Assembly: GCA_934476075.1 (NCBI GenBank)
Contig: CAKSNH010000019.1
Location: forward strand, 1 to 42,732
Source: an uncultured Clostridia bacterium
GTDB taxonomy: Bacteria; Bacillota; Clostridia; UBA1381
Direction: 5' to 3'
DNA: 42,732 bases
Made by a program: the position numbers and the translations under genes. The notes below the pieces were generated by a model that saw only the letters and a list, made by a program, of their open reading frames with translations, was not told the DNA's origin and searched no databases. Each line of letters opens with the position of its first letter. The first letter of the stretch is position 1. This document shows positions 31,351 to 41,194 of the stretch, in pieces.

Positions 31351-32223
31351 ATGGATATAAAAGTCGGAAGCAGAGAAAGCAAATTGGCGGTGGTACAGTC
31401 AGAAATGGTTATAGCTGCGATAAAGGAATATAATCCCGATATAAATGTAGAGCTTGTGACCATGAAAACAACGGGCGACAAGATTTTGGACAGAACGCTT
31501 GACAAAATAGGCGGAAAAGGATTGTTTGTCAAGGAGCTTGACAAAGCGTTAGCGGACAAAAGAGTTGATTTGACGGTACACAGTTTCAAGGATATGCCGA
31601 TGGAGGTAAATCCCGAATTGCCTATTTTGGCGGTGTCGAAGCGTGAAGATGCGAGAGATGTGCTTATTTTGCCGATGGGGACAGATAAATTGGATTTAAA
31701 AAAGCCTATCGGCTGTTCAAGTTTAAGACGAAAAATTCAGCTTGAAGAATTGTATCCCGATGCGGTTGTAAAGCCTGTTCGAGGCAATGTGCAGACAAGA
31801 CTTGCAAAATTGGACAGCGGTGAATTCGGTGCATTGGTGCTTGCATATGCCGGAATAAAACGGCTTGGATTGGAAAAGAGAATAAGCAGAATATTTGATG
31901 TGACCGAGATTTTGCCGGCAAGCTGTCAGGGGATTTTGGCGGTACAGGGCAGATGTGACTTTGACAGGACAGTATTATCGAAATTTCATTCGGAGCGTTC
32001 GGCGGATATTGCGAGAGCGGAACGCAGTTTTGTGAGGTATCTGGACGGAGGATGCAGTTCGCCTGTGGCAAGCTATGCGGAGATTGACGGCGATAGTATG
32101 ATTTTGACGGGATTTTATGTGGACGAAAAAGGTGTGTCATATAAAAAAGCGATTGTCGGGGACAGAAAAAAAGCGTCGGAATTGGGAATAGAATTGGCAA
32201 GGCAAATGAAAGAGAGGTGTTAG
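31351..32223 (+). CDS. hemC: Porphobilinogen deaminase (hydroxymethylbilane synthase)
   Basis: 290 aa. Joins four porphobilinogens into hydroxymethylbilane using a covalent dipyrromethane cofactor. The start KVGSRESKLAVVQSEMV, the GKGLFVKELDKAL helix, HSFKDMPME with its catalytic aspartate, and the cofactor-binding cysteine in YLDGGCSSPV are all present. The ATG follows GGAGG at 31335 with some distance. One base separates its stop from the cobA-hemD start. Confidence 0.96.
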   Translation: MDIKVGSRESKLAVVQSEMVIAAIKEYNPDINVELVTMKTTGDKILDRTLDKIGGKGLFVKELDKALADKRVDLTVHSFKDMPMEVNPELPILAVSKREDARDVLILPMGTDKLDLKKPIGCSSLRRKIQLEELYPDAVVKPVRGNVQTRLAKLDSGEFGALVLAYAGIKRLGLEKRISRIFDVTEILPASCQGILAVQGRCDFDRTVLSKFHSERSADIARAERSFVRYLDGGCSSPVASYAEIDGDSMILTGFYVDEKGVSYKKAIVGDRKKASELGIELARQMKERC

Positions 32224-32224
32224 T

Positions 32225-33703
32225 ATGAAAGCCGGAAAAGTGTATTTGGTAGGCGGCGGTCCGGGTGATGCGGGACTGCTTACGGTTAAAGGGTTAAAGC
32301 TTATTGAAAGTGCCGATGTGGTAGTGCATGACAGACTGATAAGCAATGAAATTATGGAACTTATACCGAGGGACACAAAACTTATTAACGTAGGTAAAAA
32401 TGTGGGACATCACAGCGTACCTCAGGACGAAATAAATAAAATTTTGGTGCGTGAGGCTAAAAAAGGTCAGACCGTAGTGCGGTTAAAGGGCGGCGAACCG
32501 TTTTTGTTCGGTCGGGGCGGTGAAGAAATAGAAGAACTTTATAAAAATAATATCGAATTTGAGGTTGTGTCGGGAGTTACATCATCAATAGCCGCCCCGT
32601 CATACGGCGGTATCCCCGTAACACACAGGGATTATTGTTCGTCACTGCATATTATAACGGGTCATGCGAAAAAAGGCGGTAAGCTGAATATTGATTTTGT
32701 GTCCCTTGCAAAATTGGGCGGTACGTTGGTGTTTATGATGTCGGTTTCGACAGTGGGACAGATTGCACGGGGACTTACAGACGCCGGCATGGACAAAAAT
32801 ATGCCGTGTGCGGTAGTGGAAAACGGGACTATGTGCAGTCAGCGTACCTTTGTTTCCACACTTGAAAATATAGCGGAAACGATAGAAAAAAATAATGTTA
32901 AGTCGCCGGCGGTTATAGTTGTGGGCAAGGTTTGCGAGTTGGCTGATAAGTTTGATTGGTTCACCAAAAGACCATTGTTCGGCAGAAAAATTATTGTTAC
33001 CCAACCCGAAAAGAAAGCGTCAAAATTGGCGGATATACTGCGTGAAAAGGGTGCTGACGTAACGGTGTACCCATGTATTAAAATGCAGGGTTATGATGAT
33101 TTTGACACCGACGTCAGGGACTATAATATAATAGTTTTCACCAGTGCGGTCGGGGTTATGGTATTCTTTGAAAGTATGATTGAACGCAATATCGATGCGA
33201 GGAAATTTTATAATAAAAATTTTGCTTGTGTGGGAAAGAGAACGGCTGATAAGTTAAAGGAATACGGTATTATAGCGGATTTTGTGCCGAGTGCGGCGGA
33301 CGGAGAGCATCTAGCAAAAGAAATGCTGAGCACAGGTTTTGTGTCCCCGACAGATAAAATATTGTTACTCAGAGCCGAAAAAAGTTCAAAGGAAATATTG
33401 GATATTTTCGATAAAAGCGGACTTGAATACTGCGACAGAGCGATATATAAAGCCGAATATATAAAGCATGATAATTTGGATTTGCCGGAATATGACTATG
33501 TGATGTTTACGAGCAAAAGCACCGTGGACGGATTTGTAAAGTGTATGAATACAGAAGATTTTTCGCCGGTAAAAGCAGTGTGCATAGGCAAAAAAACGGC
33601 AGAATATGCAAAAGAGTACGGATTTGATACGATAATATCCGAAAATGCGACAGTTGAGAGCATGGCAGAATGTGTTGTAAAAAACGAAGGAGATAGAGAA
33701 TAA
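32225..33703 (+). CDS. Uroporphyrinogen-III C-methyltransferase / uroporphyrinogen-III synthase fusion
   Basis: 492 aa. Residues 1-245 are a CobA-type SUMT: VYLVGGGPGDAGLLTVKG, VVRLKGGEPFLFGRGGEE and the VTSSIAAPSYGGIPVTHR segment; it makes precorrin-2 from uroporphyrinogen III. Residues about 250-492 are HemD (RKIIVTQPEKKASKLADIL, FTSAVGV, then VMFTSKSTVDGF and CIGKKTAEYA), which closes hydroxymethylbilane to uroporphyrinogen III. This CobA-HemD order is known from Clostridia. The two activities act one after the other, so fusion channels flux to siroheme and cobalamin. Its stop overlaps the hemB ATG by one base. Confidence 0.96.
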   Translation: MKAGKVYLVGGGPGDAGLLTVKGLKLIESADVVVHDRLISNEIMELIPRDTKLINVGKNVGHHSVPQDEINKILVREAKKGQTVVRLKGGEPFLFGRGGEEIEELYKNNIEFEVVSGVTSSIAAPSYGGIPVTHRDYCSSLHIITGHAKKGGKLNIDFVSLAKLGGTLVFMMSVSTVGQIARGLTDAGMDKNMPCAVVENGTMCSQRTFVSTLENIAETIEKNNVKSPAVIVVGKVCELADKFDWFTKRPLFGRKIIVTQPEKKASKLADILREKGADVTVYPCIKMQGYDDFDTDVRDYNIIVFTSAVGVMVFFESMIERNIDARKFYNKNFACVGKRTADKLKEYGIIADFVPSAADGEHLAKEMLSTGFVSPTDKILLLRAEKSSKEILDIFDKSGLEYCDRAIYKAEYIKHDNLDLPEYDYVMFTSKSTVDGFVKCMNTEDFSPVKAVCIGKKTAEYAKEYGFDTIISENATVESMAECVVKNEGDRE

Positions 33704-34680
33704 TGCTTGTCAGACCAAGAAGATTGAGAGAAAATGATAATATAAGAAGAATGGTGCGTGAAACGAGATTGTCGGGCGACAGCTTGATTCTGCCGCTGTT
33801 TTTGGAGGAAGGCGAGAATATAAAAGCACCGATTGCGTCGCTTGACGGACATTTCAGATACAGTCCCGACAGAGTGGGCGAGGCTATTGAAAATGCACTT
33901 GAATGTGGTGTGAAAAAGGTATTGCTTTTCGGTATACCAAAGCATAAGGACGAGTGCGGAAGTTCTGCGTATGACGAAAACGGAATTGTGCAGCAGGGCG
34001 TGCGTAAGATAAAAGAAAATTATAAGGATATGTATATAATCACGGACGTATGTATGTGTGAATATACGTCGCACGGACACTGCGGTATACTTGACGGACA
34101 TCATGTGGATAATGACAAAACGCTTGAATATATTTCGGATATTGCACTGTCACACGTCAAAGCGGGTGCGGATATGGTAGCACCGTCGGATATGATGGAC
34201 GGCAGAGTGCTGGCTATCCGTGAAAAGCTGGACAAAAACGGATTTGTAAATGCACCGATTATGTCATATTCGGCAAAATATGCGTCGTCATTTTACGGAC
34301 CGTTTCGTGAGGCGGCAGGTTCTGCTCCGGGATTTGGGGACAGAAAAGGCTATCAGATGGATTATCATAACAGCAAAGAGGCAATGAAAGAGGCTATGCT
34401 CGACACCGAGGAGGGTGCGGACATTTTAATGGTCAAGCCGGCATTGTCATACCTTGACATTATCAACGAACTTAAAAAGAGAACGGATTTGCCGATTGCC
34501 GCATACAGTGTAAGCGGTGAATATGCAATGACAAAAGCGGCGGCAAAGATGGGTCTTATTGACGAATACGGCATAATGTGCGAAAGTGCGGTGTCGGTGT
34601 TCAGAGCCGGTGCGGATATATTGATTACATATTATGCAAATGAATTGGCAAAGGCTATACAAAAAGGAGATATTGGATAA
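33703..34680 (+). CDS. hemB: Delta-aminolevulinic acid dehydratase (porphobilinogen synthase)
   Basis: 325 aa, standard length. Condenses two aminolevulinates to porphobilinogen. Zinc ligands lie in DVCMCEYTSHGHCG, so it is a cysteine-rich, Zn-dependent type. The two active-site lysines are in SYSAKYASSFYGPFR and LMVKPALSYLD. Begins with ATG that overlaps the upstream stop as TAATG, and its own stop overlaps the hemL ATG the same way. Confidence 0.97.
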   Translation: MLVRPRRLRENDNIRRMVRETRLSGDSLILPLFLEEGENIKAPIASLDGHFRYSPDRVGEAIENALECGVKKVLLFGIPKHKDECGSSAYDENGIVQQGVRKIKENYKDMYIITDVCMCEYTSHGHCGILDGHHVDNDKTLEYISDIALSHVKAGADMVAPSDMMDGRVLAIREKLDKNGFVNAPIMSYSAKYASSFYGPFREAAGSAPGFGDRKGYQMDYHNSKEAMKEAMLDTEEGADILMVKPALSYLDIINELKKRTDLPIAAYSVSGEYAMTKAAAKMGLIDEYGIMCESAVSVFRAGADILITYYANELAKAIQKGDIG

Positions 34681-35948
34681 TGAGCGTATCGGATAAATTA
34701 TTTGAAAGAGCAAAAAAGGTTATGCCGGGCGGTGTAAACAGTCCTGTGCGTGCGTTTAAGTCGGTGGGCGGTTCGCCGAGATTTATCACAAAGGCAAAAG
34801 GCGACAGAATAAGCGATGTTGACGGCAACACATATATTGACTATATCGGTTCGTGGGGACCTATGCTTTTGGGTCATGCCGATGACGATGTGGAAAATGC
34901 GGTTATCGAGGCAGTGAAAAACGGTTTGAGTTTCGGTGCGTCGACCGAATTGGAAGTGGATATTGCCGAACTGATTACGCAGAATATCAAGCACGTTGAC
35001 ATGATAAGAATGGTAAACAGCGGTACTGAGGCAGTTATGAGTGCGGTCAGACTTGCACGGGGATATACAAAAAAAGATAAGATTATAAAATTTGCCGGCT
35101 GTTATCACGGTCACTGCGACAGTATGCTTGTAAAAGCGGGGTCGGGTGCATTGACATTCAGCAATCCCGACAGCAGCGGTGTAACCAAGGGTGCGGCGGC
35201 AGATACATTGATTGCACAATATAACGATTTGGGCAGTGTGGCAAAATTATTCTATGAAAACAAAAACGGTATTGCGTGCGTGATAGTAGAACCGGTTGCG
35301 GCAAACATGGGCGTTGTTCCGCCGAAGGACGGCTTTTTACAGGGACTAAGAAAGCTTTGTGACGAAAATAATGCACTGTTGATTTTTGATGAGGTTATCA
35401 CGGGATTCAGACTTTGTTTCGGCGGTGCGGCGGAATATTTCGGGATAACTCCCGATTTGGTGACATACGGAAAGATTATCGGCGGCGGTATGCCTGTCGG
35501 TGCGTACGGCGGCAGACGTGAGATAATGAGCATGGTTTCGCCGGAGGGAAGTGTGTACCAAGCCGGTACATTGTCGGGAAATCCTATCGCAATGACCGCC
35601 GGAATTGTAACGCTTAAAAAGCTGCTTGCAAATCCCGATGTATATGAAAATGTGAATAACATGGGCAGATATATGGCAGAAAAGATGCGTAAGGTCACAA
35701 AATATCAGGTGAATAATGTCGGTTCGCTTTGCTGTCTGTTCTTTGCGGACGGGGAAGTGTACGATTATCAAAGTGCGGTTAAATCGGATACGGCAAAGTA
35801 TGCAAAATATTTTAACGGTATGCTCGAAAATGGTATATATGTTGCACCGGCTCAGTTTGAGGCTATGTTTGTGGGAAATAAGCACACAAAACAGGATATT
35901 GACGATACGGTGGAAATTATGAAAAAGGTTATAGATAATTTAGATTAA
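34680..35948 (+). CDS. hemL: Glutamate-1-semialdehyde 2,1-aminomutase
   Basis: 422 aa. PLP enzyme that converts glutamate-1-semialdehyde to 5-aminolevulinate, the partner step of HemA. Seen: the start KVMPGGVNSPVRAFKSVGG, the cofactor contact NSGTEAVMSAVRLAR, FDEVITGFR, and the PLP lysine in TYGKIIGGGMPVGAYGG. Coupled to hemB by a one-base overlap. A weak stem follows (35959-35985) without a good T run, so read-through into the adenosyltransferase gene is possible. Confidence 0.97.
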   Translation: MSVSDKLFERAKKVMPGGVNSPVRAFKSVGGSPRFITKAKGDRISDVDGNTYIDYIGSWGPMLLGHADDDVENAVIEAVKNGLSFGASTELEVDIAELITQNIKHVDMIRMVNSGTEAVMSAVRLARGYTKKDKIIKFAGCYHGHCDSMLVKAGSGALTFSNPDSSGVTKGAAADTLIAQYNDLGSVAKLFYENKNGIACVIVEPVAANMGVVPPKDGFLQGLRKLCDENNALLIFDEVITGFRLCFGGAAEYFGITPDLVTYGKIIGGGMPVGAYGGRREIMSMVSPEGSVYQAGTLSGNPIAMTAGIVTLKKLLANPDVYENVNNMGRYMAEKMRKVTKYQVNNVGSLCCLFFADGEVYDYQSAVKSDTAKYAKYFNGMLENGIYVAPAQFEAMFVGNKHTKQDIDDTVEIMKKVIDNLD

Positions 35949-35958
35949 AATACAGTGG

Positions 35959-35985
35959 GGACGGAATATGTAAAATATTTCGTCC
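35959..35985 (+). terminator. Weak stem-loop after hemL
   Basis: GGACG-g-AATAT / ATATT-t-CGTCC with one mismatch, followed only by TTT. It may be a weak terminator or an RNA processing site inside the operon. Confidence 0.4.
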
Positions 35986-36088
35986 TTTACATTCGTATAT
36001 GAATAAAAGTGTTTTTTGTTAAAAGCAATTCTATTTGCATATGAGTAAACGGGGACATAAAATTGGGGACATAAAAAAGGAGAATGTT

Positions 36089-36616
36089 ATGGGAAATGAT
36101 TTGGGGTTAATTCATATATACTGCGGTGACGGCAAGGGGAAAACGAGTGCGGCGGTAGGGCTGGCGATAAGAGCGGCGGGGTTTGGATACAGGGTGCTTT
36201 TTGTGCAGTTTGTAAAGTCGGGAAAAAGCTCGGAGCTTAATATAATGCGTGGTATTGACAAAATAAATGTTTTTGACGGATACAGTGTGGAGAAGTTTAC
36301 TTTTAATATGTCTGACGAGGAAAAGAGGGAATGTCTGAACGGGCAGAACAAGCTGTTAAAAGAAACAGAGCGTATGTCGAAGGAATATGATGTGGTCATT
36401 CTGGACGAAATTTTCGGGGCGATTAGTTCGGGGACGCTGGACAGAGGTTTGGTGTTGGAATTTATAAAGAACAAACCGCAAAATCTTGAACTTGTTATCA
36501 CAGGCAGAGAACCCGAAAAGGAATTTGTTGACTTGGCGGATTATGTCACAGAACTTAAAAAGGTCAAGCATCCGTATGACAGGGGGATAGGTGCGAGAAT
36601 GGGTATTGAAAAGTAG
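36089..36616 (+). CDS. Cob(I)yrinic acid a,c-diamide adenosyltransferase
   Basis: 175 aa, CobA/CobO/BtuR family (here distinct from the SUMT also called CobA). Transfers adenosine from ATP to reduced corrinoids to make adenosyl forms. The modified P-loop is GDGKGKTS (residues 13-20), then LFVQFVKSGKSSEL, the VVILDEIFGAIS Walker B-like strand and VITGREPEKEFVDLADYVTEL with the closing MKKVKHPYDRG-like end. The ATG at 36089 has AAAGGAG; an upstream in-frame start lacks one. Its place after hemL points to cobalamin as one end product of the operon. Confidence 0.93.
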   Translation: MGNDLGLIHIYCGDGKGKTSAAVGLAIRAAGFGYRVLFVQFVKSGKSSELNIMRGIDKINVFDGYSVEKFTFNMSDEEKRECLNGQNKLLKETERMSKEYDVVILDEIFGAISSGTLDRGLVLEFIKNKPQNLELVITGREPEKEFVDLADYVTELKKVKHPYDRGIGARMGIEK

Positions 36617-36699
36617 AAAAAAGCCGGATTTTTAAGATGTGTGTCATGTTATGAATTAATTTGTTTACAGATTGTTAATTTTAAAAATATTGAATTGCA

Positions 36700-36728
36700 T
36701 TGATATTTATGCAAATATGTGTTATAAT
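36700..36728 (+). promoter_or_regulatory. Promoter of the RNase J gene
   Basis: TTGATA (36700-36705), 17 bp, TATAAT (36723-36728). The leader of about 108 nt contains TTAATC-TTCG-GATTAA (36754-36769) and AACAC-TTTAAT-GTGTT (36771-36786) hairpins before GGAGG. Confidence 0.7.
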
Positions 36729-36842
36729 AATATATGTGATTTTTTGTGCGGACTTAATCTTCGGATTAAAAAACACTTTAATGTGTTAATCATAGTTAAA
36801 TTATAAATTGAACGGAAAATAAAAGAATATGGAGGTAAAATT

Positions 36843-38510
36843 GTGGCAAAAAAATCAAAATTAAAGATTATACCGTTGGGCGGTCTTGACGAAATAGGCA
36901 AGAACCTTACGGTTTTTGAGTATGGAAACGATATTTTCCTCGTTGACTGCGGTATGGCATTTCCCGATGAAGATATGCCCGGAGTTGACTTGGTTATAAA
37001 CGATATTTCTTATCTTGAAAAAAATGCGGACAAGGTTCGTGGTATACTTTTGACTCACGGACATGAGGACCATATAGGCGGTCTGCCGTATTTCCTGAAA
37101 CAAATTAATGTTCCCGTATATGGTACAAGACTTACACTTGGACTTGTTGAACATAAATTAAAGGAACATAATCTTTTGTCAAAGGTGAAATTGGTGCGTG
37201 TTAAGCCGGGCAGCAAAATAAATATAGGCAGCAATATACAGGCTGAATTTATTCGTACAAACCACTCGATAGCTGATTCGGTCGCTATTGCGATTACAAC
37301 GCCGATAGGTACGGTTATTCACATGGGTGACTTCAAGGTGGATACAACACCGATTGTGGGTGATGTGATTGACCTTGCAAGACTTGGTGAACTTGGCAAT
37401 CAGGGCGTGCTTGCACTTATGTCGGACAGTACAAATGTTGAGCGTCCGGGTTATTCGATGAGTGAAAGAACGGTCGGTGCAAGATTTGAGGAGATATTTA
37501 AAAATTGCAATAAGCGTATTATTGTTGCGACTTTTGCGTCTAACGTGCACAGAGTACAGCAGATTATCAATGCGGCGGTAAAGAACGGCAGAAAGGTTGC
37601 CGTTTCGGGACGAAGCATGGAAAATATTGTTGAGGTTGCAATACTTTTGGGGTATATGACAGTTCCGGAGGGTGTACTTATAAATATCGACGCTATCAAG
37701 AAATACAGACCAAATCAGGTAGTTATTGTAACAACGGGAAGTCAGGGCGAGCCGATGAGTGCGTTGTCGAGAATGGCATTCTCCGACCACAGAAAAGTGG
37801 AGGTTACAAAGGACGATTTGATTATCATTTCGGCGACACCTATTCCGGGTAACGAAAAATCCGTTGCGACTATGGTAAATGAGCTGTTCAAGAGCGGTGC
37901 GGAGGTAATTTATAAATCACTTTCGGAAGTGCACGTTTCGGGACACGCTTGTCAGGAAGAATTAAAATTGATTTTGGCATTGACAAAGCCGAAATATTTT
38001 ATTCCGGTACACGGTGAGCACAGACACCTTATGCAGCACGCAAAGCTTGCGACAACTGTCGGAGTGGAGGAAAGAAATACGTTCATTCTTGAAAACGGCA
38101 GAGTGCTGGAACTTGATGACAAGAGTGCAAAGATGATGGGCACAGTGCCGTCGGGCAAGATTTTGGTTGACGGTCTTGGTGTCGGCGATGTGGGGAATAT
38201 AGTATTGCGTGACAGAAAGCACCTTGCACAGGACGGTCTTATTATTGTTGTATCGACAATTTCGTCGGAAACACATCAGATTGTATCGGGTCCGGACGTT
38301 ATTTCAAGGGGTTTTGTATATGTTCGTGAGTCGGAGGGACTTATTGAAGCGGTTAAGGACGTTGCAAAGGACAGCCTTGAAAAATGTATGAGCAACAATA
38401 CAACCGATTGGAGCACAATGAAAAATTCACTTAAAAATAATATAGCACATTATATATATGAAAAAACAAAGAGAAGCCCTATGATATTGCCTATTATCAT
38501 GGAGGTCTAA
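36843..38510 (+). CDS. rnj: Ribonuclease J
   Basis: 555 aa, full length. Beta-CASP enzyme with 5'-3' exo- and endoribonuclease activity, central to mRNA decay and rRNA maturation in Firmicutes. Starts PLGGLDEIGKNLTVFEYG; zinc motif THGHEDH (H72, H74, D76, H77); RTNHSIADS, HMGDFKVD; beta-CASP elements SDSTNVERPGYSMSE, ATFASNVHRVQ and GSQGEPMSALSRMA; HVSGHACQEE; and a C-terminal domain (about 450-555). GTG start behind GGAGG. Ends with a strong terminator. Only one RNase J is seen in the window. Confidence 0.96.
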   Translation: MAKKSKLKIIPLGGLDEIGKNLTVFEYGNDIFLVDCGMAFPDEDMPGVDLVINDISYLEKNADKVRGILLTHGHEDHIGGLPYFLKQINVPVYGTRLTLGLVEHKLKEHNLLSKVKLVRVKPGSKINIGSNIQAEFIRTNHSIADSVAIAITTPIGTVIHMGDFKVDTTPIVGDVIDLARLGELGNQGVLALMSDSTNVERPGYSMSERTVGARFEEIFKNCNKRIIVATFASNVHRVQQIINAAVKNGRKVAVSGRSMENIVEVAILLGYMTVPEGVLINIDAIKKYRPNQVVIVTTGSQGEPMSALSRMAFSDHRKVEVTKDDLIIISATPIPGNEKSVATMVNELFKSGAEVIYKSLSEVHVSGHACQEELKLILALTKPKYFIPVHGEHRHLMQHAKLATTVGVEERNTFILENGRVLELDDKSAKMMGTVPSGKILVDGLGVGDVGNIVLRDRKHLAQDGLIIVVSTISSETHQIVSGPDVISRGFVYVRESEGLIEAVKDVAKDSLEKCMSNNTTDWSTMKNSLKNNIAHYIYEKTKRSPMILPIIMEV

Positions 38511-38534
38511 TCGGCACAATTATAATCACATATG

Positions 38535-38577
38535 ACAAGCGGACAAACCTTTGGGAGGTTTGTCCGCTTGTTTTTTT
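38535..38577 (+). terminator. Terminator of the RNase J gene
   Basis: A perfect 16-bp stem (38535-38550 / 38556-38571; ACAAGCGGACAAACCT) with a 5-nt loop and T run. Confidence 0.95.
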
Positions 38578-38611
38578 CTTTGCGATATGCTAAAATACTA
38601 CATGAAAGGTT

Positions 38612-40486
38612 GTGATAAAAATAAATATTTTGCAAAATATCAGAAAAAAACTGACATCTTTGCCGAAACTGAATTTATCGTTCGGAAAATCGGTTATATT
38701 GATAACCTTTTTGAGCGTGACGGTTTTGGCTATGCAGATGTTTATACAGATTGGACTATCCAAAACAGGCTATGACAGCTACTTGTCATCACCGCTATTG
38801 CTTGTGTTTAATTGGCTGCCGATATTTTTAACCATGCTTTTTATGTTCTTTGCGACAAACCGTGTTTGGGGAGGGTATGTTCCGACGGCGGCACTGCTGC
38901 TGCTCGGAGTTGCCGTTGACCGGTACAAGATATATTTCCTTGATGAGCCGTTTCGTCCGATAGATATTATTTTGACGAGCGAGGCTTTTAACATTACGCA
39001 GAATTACGATTTTGAAATAAATAAAAAATTGGTCTGCATGATAGCGGTTTTTGCTGTTGTGTCGATTATTTTGTGCAGATATGTAAAATCGGATAAGCTG
39101 AAAATCAAGAATAGGATTATCGGTGCGGCGGTTATGTGCGTGCTGTTTGGGGTTTCGTATAAATTTATATATTCAAACGGGGATTTGTATGACAATGTGT
39201 ATGTGAGCGAAAATACCTATCAGGACACGATTATTGAGCAAGAAAAAGGATTTTTGTACAGTTTTTTGGTGAACACGAAAAGTTTTGTGTATGATAAGCC
39301 GAAAGGGTATTCCGAAAAGAAGGTTGACGAGATACTGAGCGAATATCAGACAGAAACCGAGCAGAAAACACCGAATGTCATAGCGATAATGAGTGAGGCA
39401 TTTTTTGACCCGCAGGCGGCAGATAATATACGTTTTTATGAAAATCCGCTTAAAAGATATAATAAGCTGAAAAAAGATGCGTATTACGGAAGTATTATTG
39501 TGCCGGGGTTTGCCGGAAGTACGGCGTCGACAGAGTTTGAGTTTTTGACGGGGATAAATATTTCTTTGGTTGACGACAGTATGCCTTTGATGTATAAAAC
39601 TCATGTTAAAAACAATACCTACGGTCTGCCCGAATATTTCAAAAATAAGGGATATACAACCGAGGCAATTCATTTGGGACACAAGTGGTTCTATAACAGA
39701 AATAATGTGTATAAGCGTTTTGGGTTCGACAGCTTTACCGCATTGGAGGACTTGGAGGAAACTCCCGATATGATACATTATTATGCGTCGGACAAGGAAA
39801 CAACGGAGTATATTAAAAATGCGTATAATAACTATCTCGAAAGCGGAAATGACAACGGTTATTTCAATTTTACGGTAACGATACAAAACCATGGTCCGTA
39901 TGATGACAGTACACCCGAGCGTGACAGAATACTTATCCGCCCGGACGGAATAAGTGACGAGCTTTACAATGTGCTGGACAATTATATGGCAGGACTGCGT
40001 GATGCGGCGGATTTATTGTGTGATTTGAAGGAATATATCGACGATATAGACGTTCCGACGGTAATTGTATTTTTCGGTGACCATTTGCCGTATTTTGACG
40101 CTGATTTTAACTGTTACCGTGCAATAGGCTATGATGTTGAAAGCGATACACCCGAAACCATGATACGCAAGTATTCGACACCGTATGTGATGTGTTCAAA
40201 TCAGGCGGCGAAAAATCTTGTTGTGGAAAACGGCGGTGAGGTGCTTAACGGAAACGGCGGAATACTATCCTCAAATTTCCTTGCGACAAAGCTGTTTGAC
40301 TATATGGGTGTAAAACCCGACGGATTTTTTGGGTTTGTAAAAGATATGCGTGAACAGGCGGGAGTTATTGCTTCGACATTTATGATGGACGGCGATTTTA
40401 TCATTCCGAAAGATGACGGGAATGTATCTGAATGGATTGAGAAGTACAGAATGTTGCAATACCATAATATAAAAATCAATGAGTAA
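38612..40486 (+). CDS. LTA synthase family membrane sulfatase-like protein
   Basis: 624 aa. About five membrane helices (to about residue 190) are followed by an extracellular alkaline-phosphatase-fold domain of the LtaS type. The nucleophile would be T304 in AGSTASTEFEFLTG; metal residues lie in VIAIMSEAFFDP (E) and VIVFFGDHLPYF (D, H); HLGHKWFYNR is also typical. The family moves glycerol-phosphate or related groups onto wall polymers. The start is uncertain: GTG at 38612 lies only two bases after GAAAGG, but no better codon keeps the first helix whole. No close partner gene. Substrate unknown. Confidence 0.88.
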   Translation: MIKINILQNIRKKLTSLPKLNLSFGKSVILITFLSVTVLAMQMFIQIGLSKTGYDSYLSSPLLLVFNWLPIFLTMLFMFFATNRVWGGYVPTAALLLLGVAVDRYKIYFLDEPFRPIDIILTSEAFNITQNYDFEINKKLVCMIAVFAVVSIILCRYVKSDKLKIKNRIIGAAVMCVLFGVSYKFIYSNGDLYDNVYVSENTYQDTIIEQEKGFLYSFLVNTKSFVYDKPKGYSEKKVDEILSEYQTETEQKTPNVIAIMSEAFFDPQAADNIRFYENPLKRYNKLKKDAYYGSIIVPGFAGSTASTEFEFLTGINISLVDDSMPLMYKTHVKNNTYGLPEYFKNKGYTTEAIHLGHKWFYNRNNVYKRFGFDSFTALEDLEETPDMIHYYASDKETTEYIKNAYNNYLESGNDNGYFNFTVTIQNHGPYDDSTPERDRILIRPDGISDELYNVLDNYMAGLRDAADLLCDLKEYIDDIDVPTVIVFFGDHLPYFDADFNCYRAIGYDVESDTPETMIRKYSTPYVMCSNQAAKNLVVENGGEVLNGNGGILSSNFLATKLFDYMGVKPDGFFGFVKDMREQAGVIASTFMMDGDFIIPKDDGNVSEWIEKYRMLQYHNIKINE

Positions 40487-40534
40487 TAATTTGGGACAGT
40501 ACAGAATAATATATTAATGAAAGGAAAGGCTTAT

Positions 40535-41167
40535 ATGAAAGGCGCAATATTTGATGTAGACGGAACATTGCTTGATTCTATGGGAGTTTGGGACAAAATA
40601 ACAAGAGATTTCTTTGATAAATACAATGTGAGTTATGACGGCGGTTTGCTGGCTGAATTCAAAGAAATGACTTTGCAGGAATCGAGTATATATATGAAAG
40701 AAAATTGCGGTATGGCACAGTCTGTCGGGGAGATAAAAGACGAATTGAACCGTATGGCGGCACACGAGTATATGTATAATATTCCGATGAAACCGTATGC
40801 AAAGGAGTATGTGACCAAGCTTTATACAAGCGGAGTTAAGCTTGCCATTGCAACATCGGGATTTAAGGAGCTGAGCATGGCTGCATTGGAGCGGTGCGGA
40901 GTATGGCAGATGTTTAGTGCAATAGCATTATCGAATGAAGTGGGAGTTAATAAGTCAAATCCCGATGTATATTTGCTTGCGGCACAGAGAATAGGCACAG
41001 AGCCGAGAGAGTGCACAGTGTATGAAGATATACTGAGCGGTATAAACGGTGCGAAAAAGGCGGATATGCGTGCTGTCGGTATATATGACGAGGCGAGTGC
41101 CGGAGATATGGATAAAATAAAAGGGAGTGCCGATAAATATATTATGTCATGGCAGGAATTGCTGTAA
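40535..41167 (+). CDS. HAD superfamily hydrolase (beta-phosphoglucomutase/phosphatase-like)
   Basis: 210 aa. Motif I is FDVDGTLLDS with D7 and D9; motif II IATSGF; motif III K in VNKSNPDVY; motif IV VYEDILSGINGAKKADM. A helical cap (about 18-85) marks subclass I, as in phosphoglycolate phosphatase, beta-phosphoglucomutase and pyrophosphatase relatives. The natural substrate cannot be told. The start at 40535 has GGAAAGG upstream; an earlier in-frame ATG (40517) lacks a site. It lies 48 nt after the sulfatase gene and 27 nt before spoIID, probably in one transcript. Confidence 0.88.
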   Translation: MKGAIFDVDGTLLDSMGVWDKITRDFFDKYNVSYDGGLLAEFKEMTLQESSIYMKENCGMAQSVGEIKDELNRMAAHEYMYNIPMKPYAKEYVTKLYTSGVKLAIATSGFKELSMAALERCGVWQMFSAIALSNEVGVNKSNPDVYLLAAQRIGTEPRECTVYEDILSGINGAKKADMRAVGIYDEASAGDMDKIKGSADKYIMSWQELL

Positions 41168-41194
41168 AATTCGGAAGTGTTATCGGGGGTAAGT

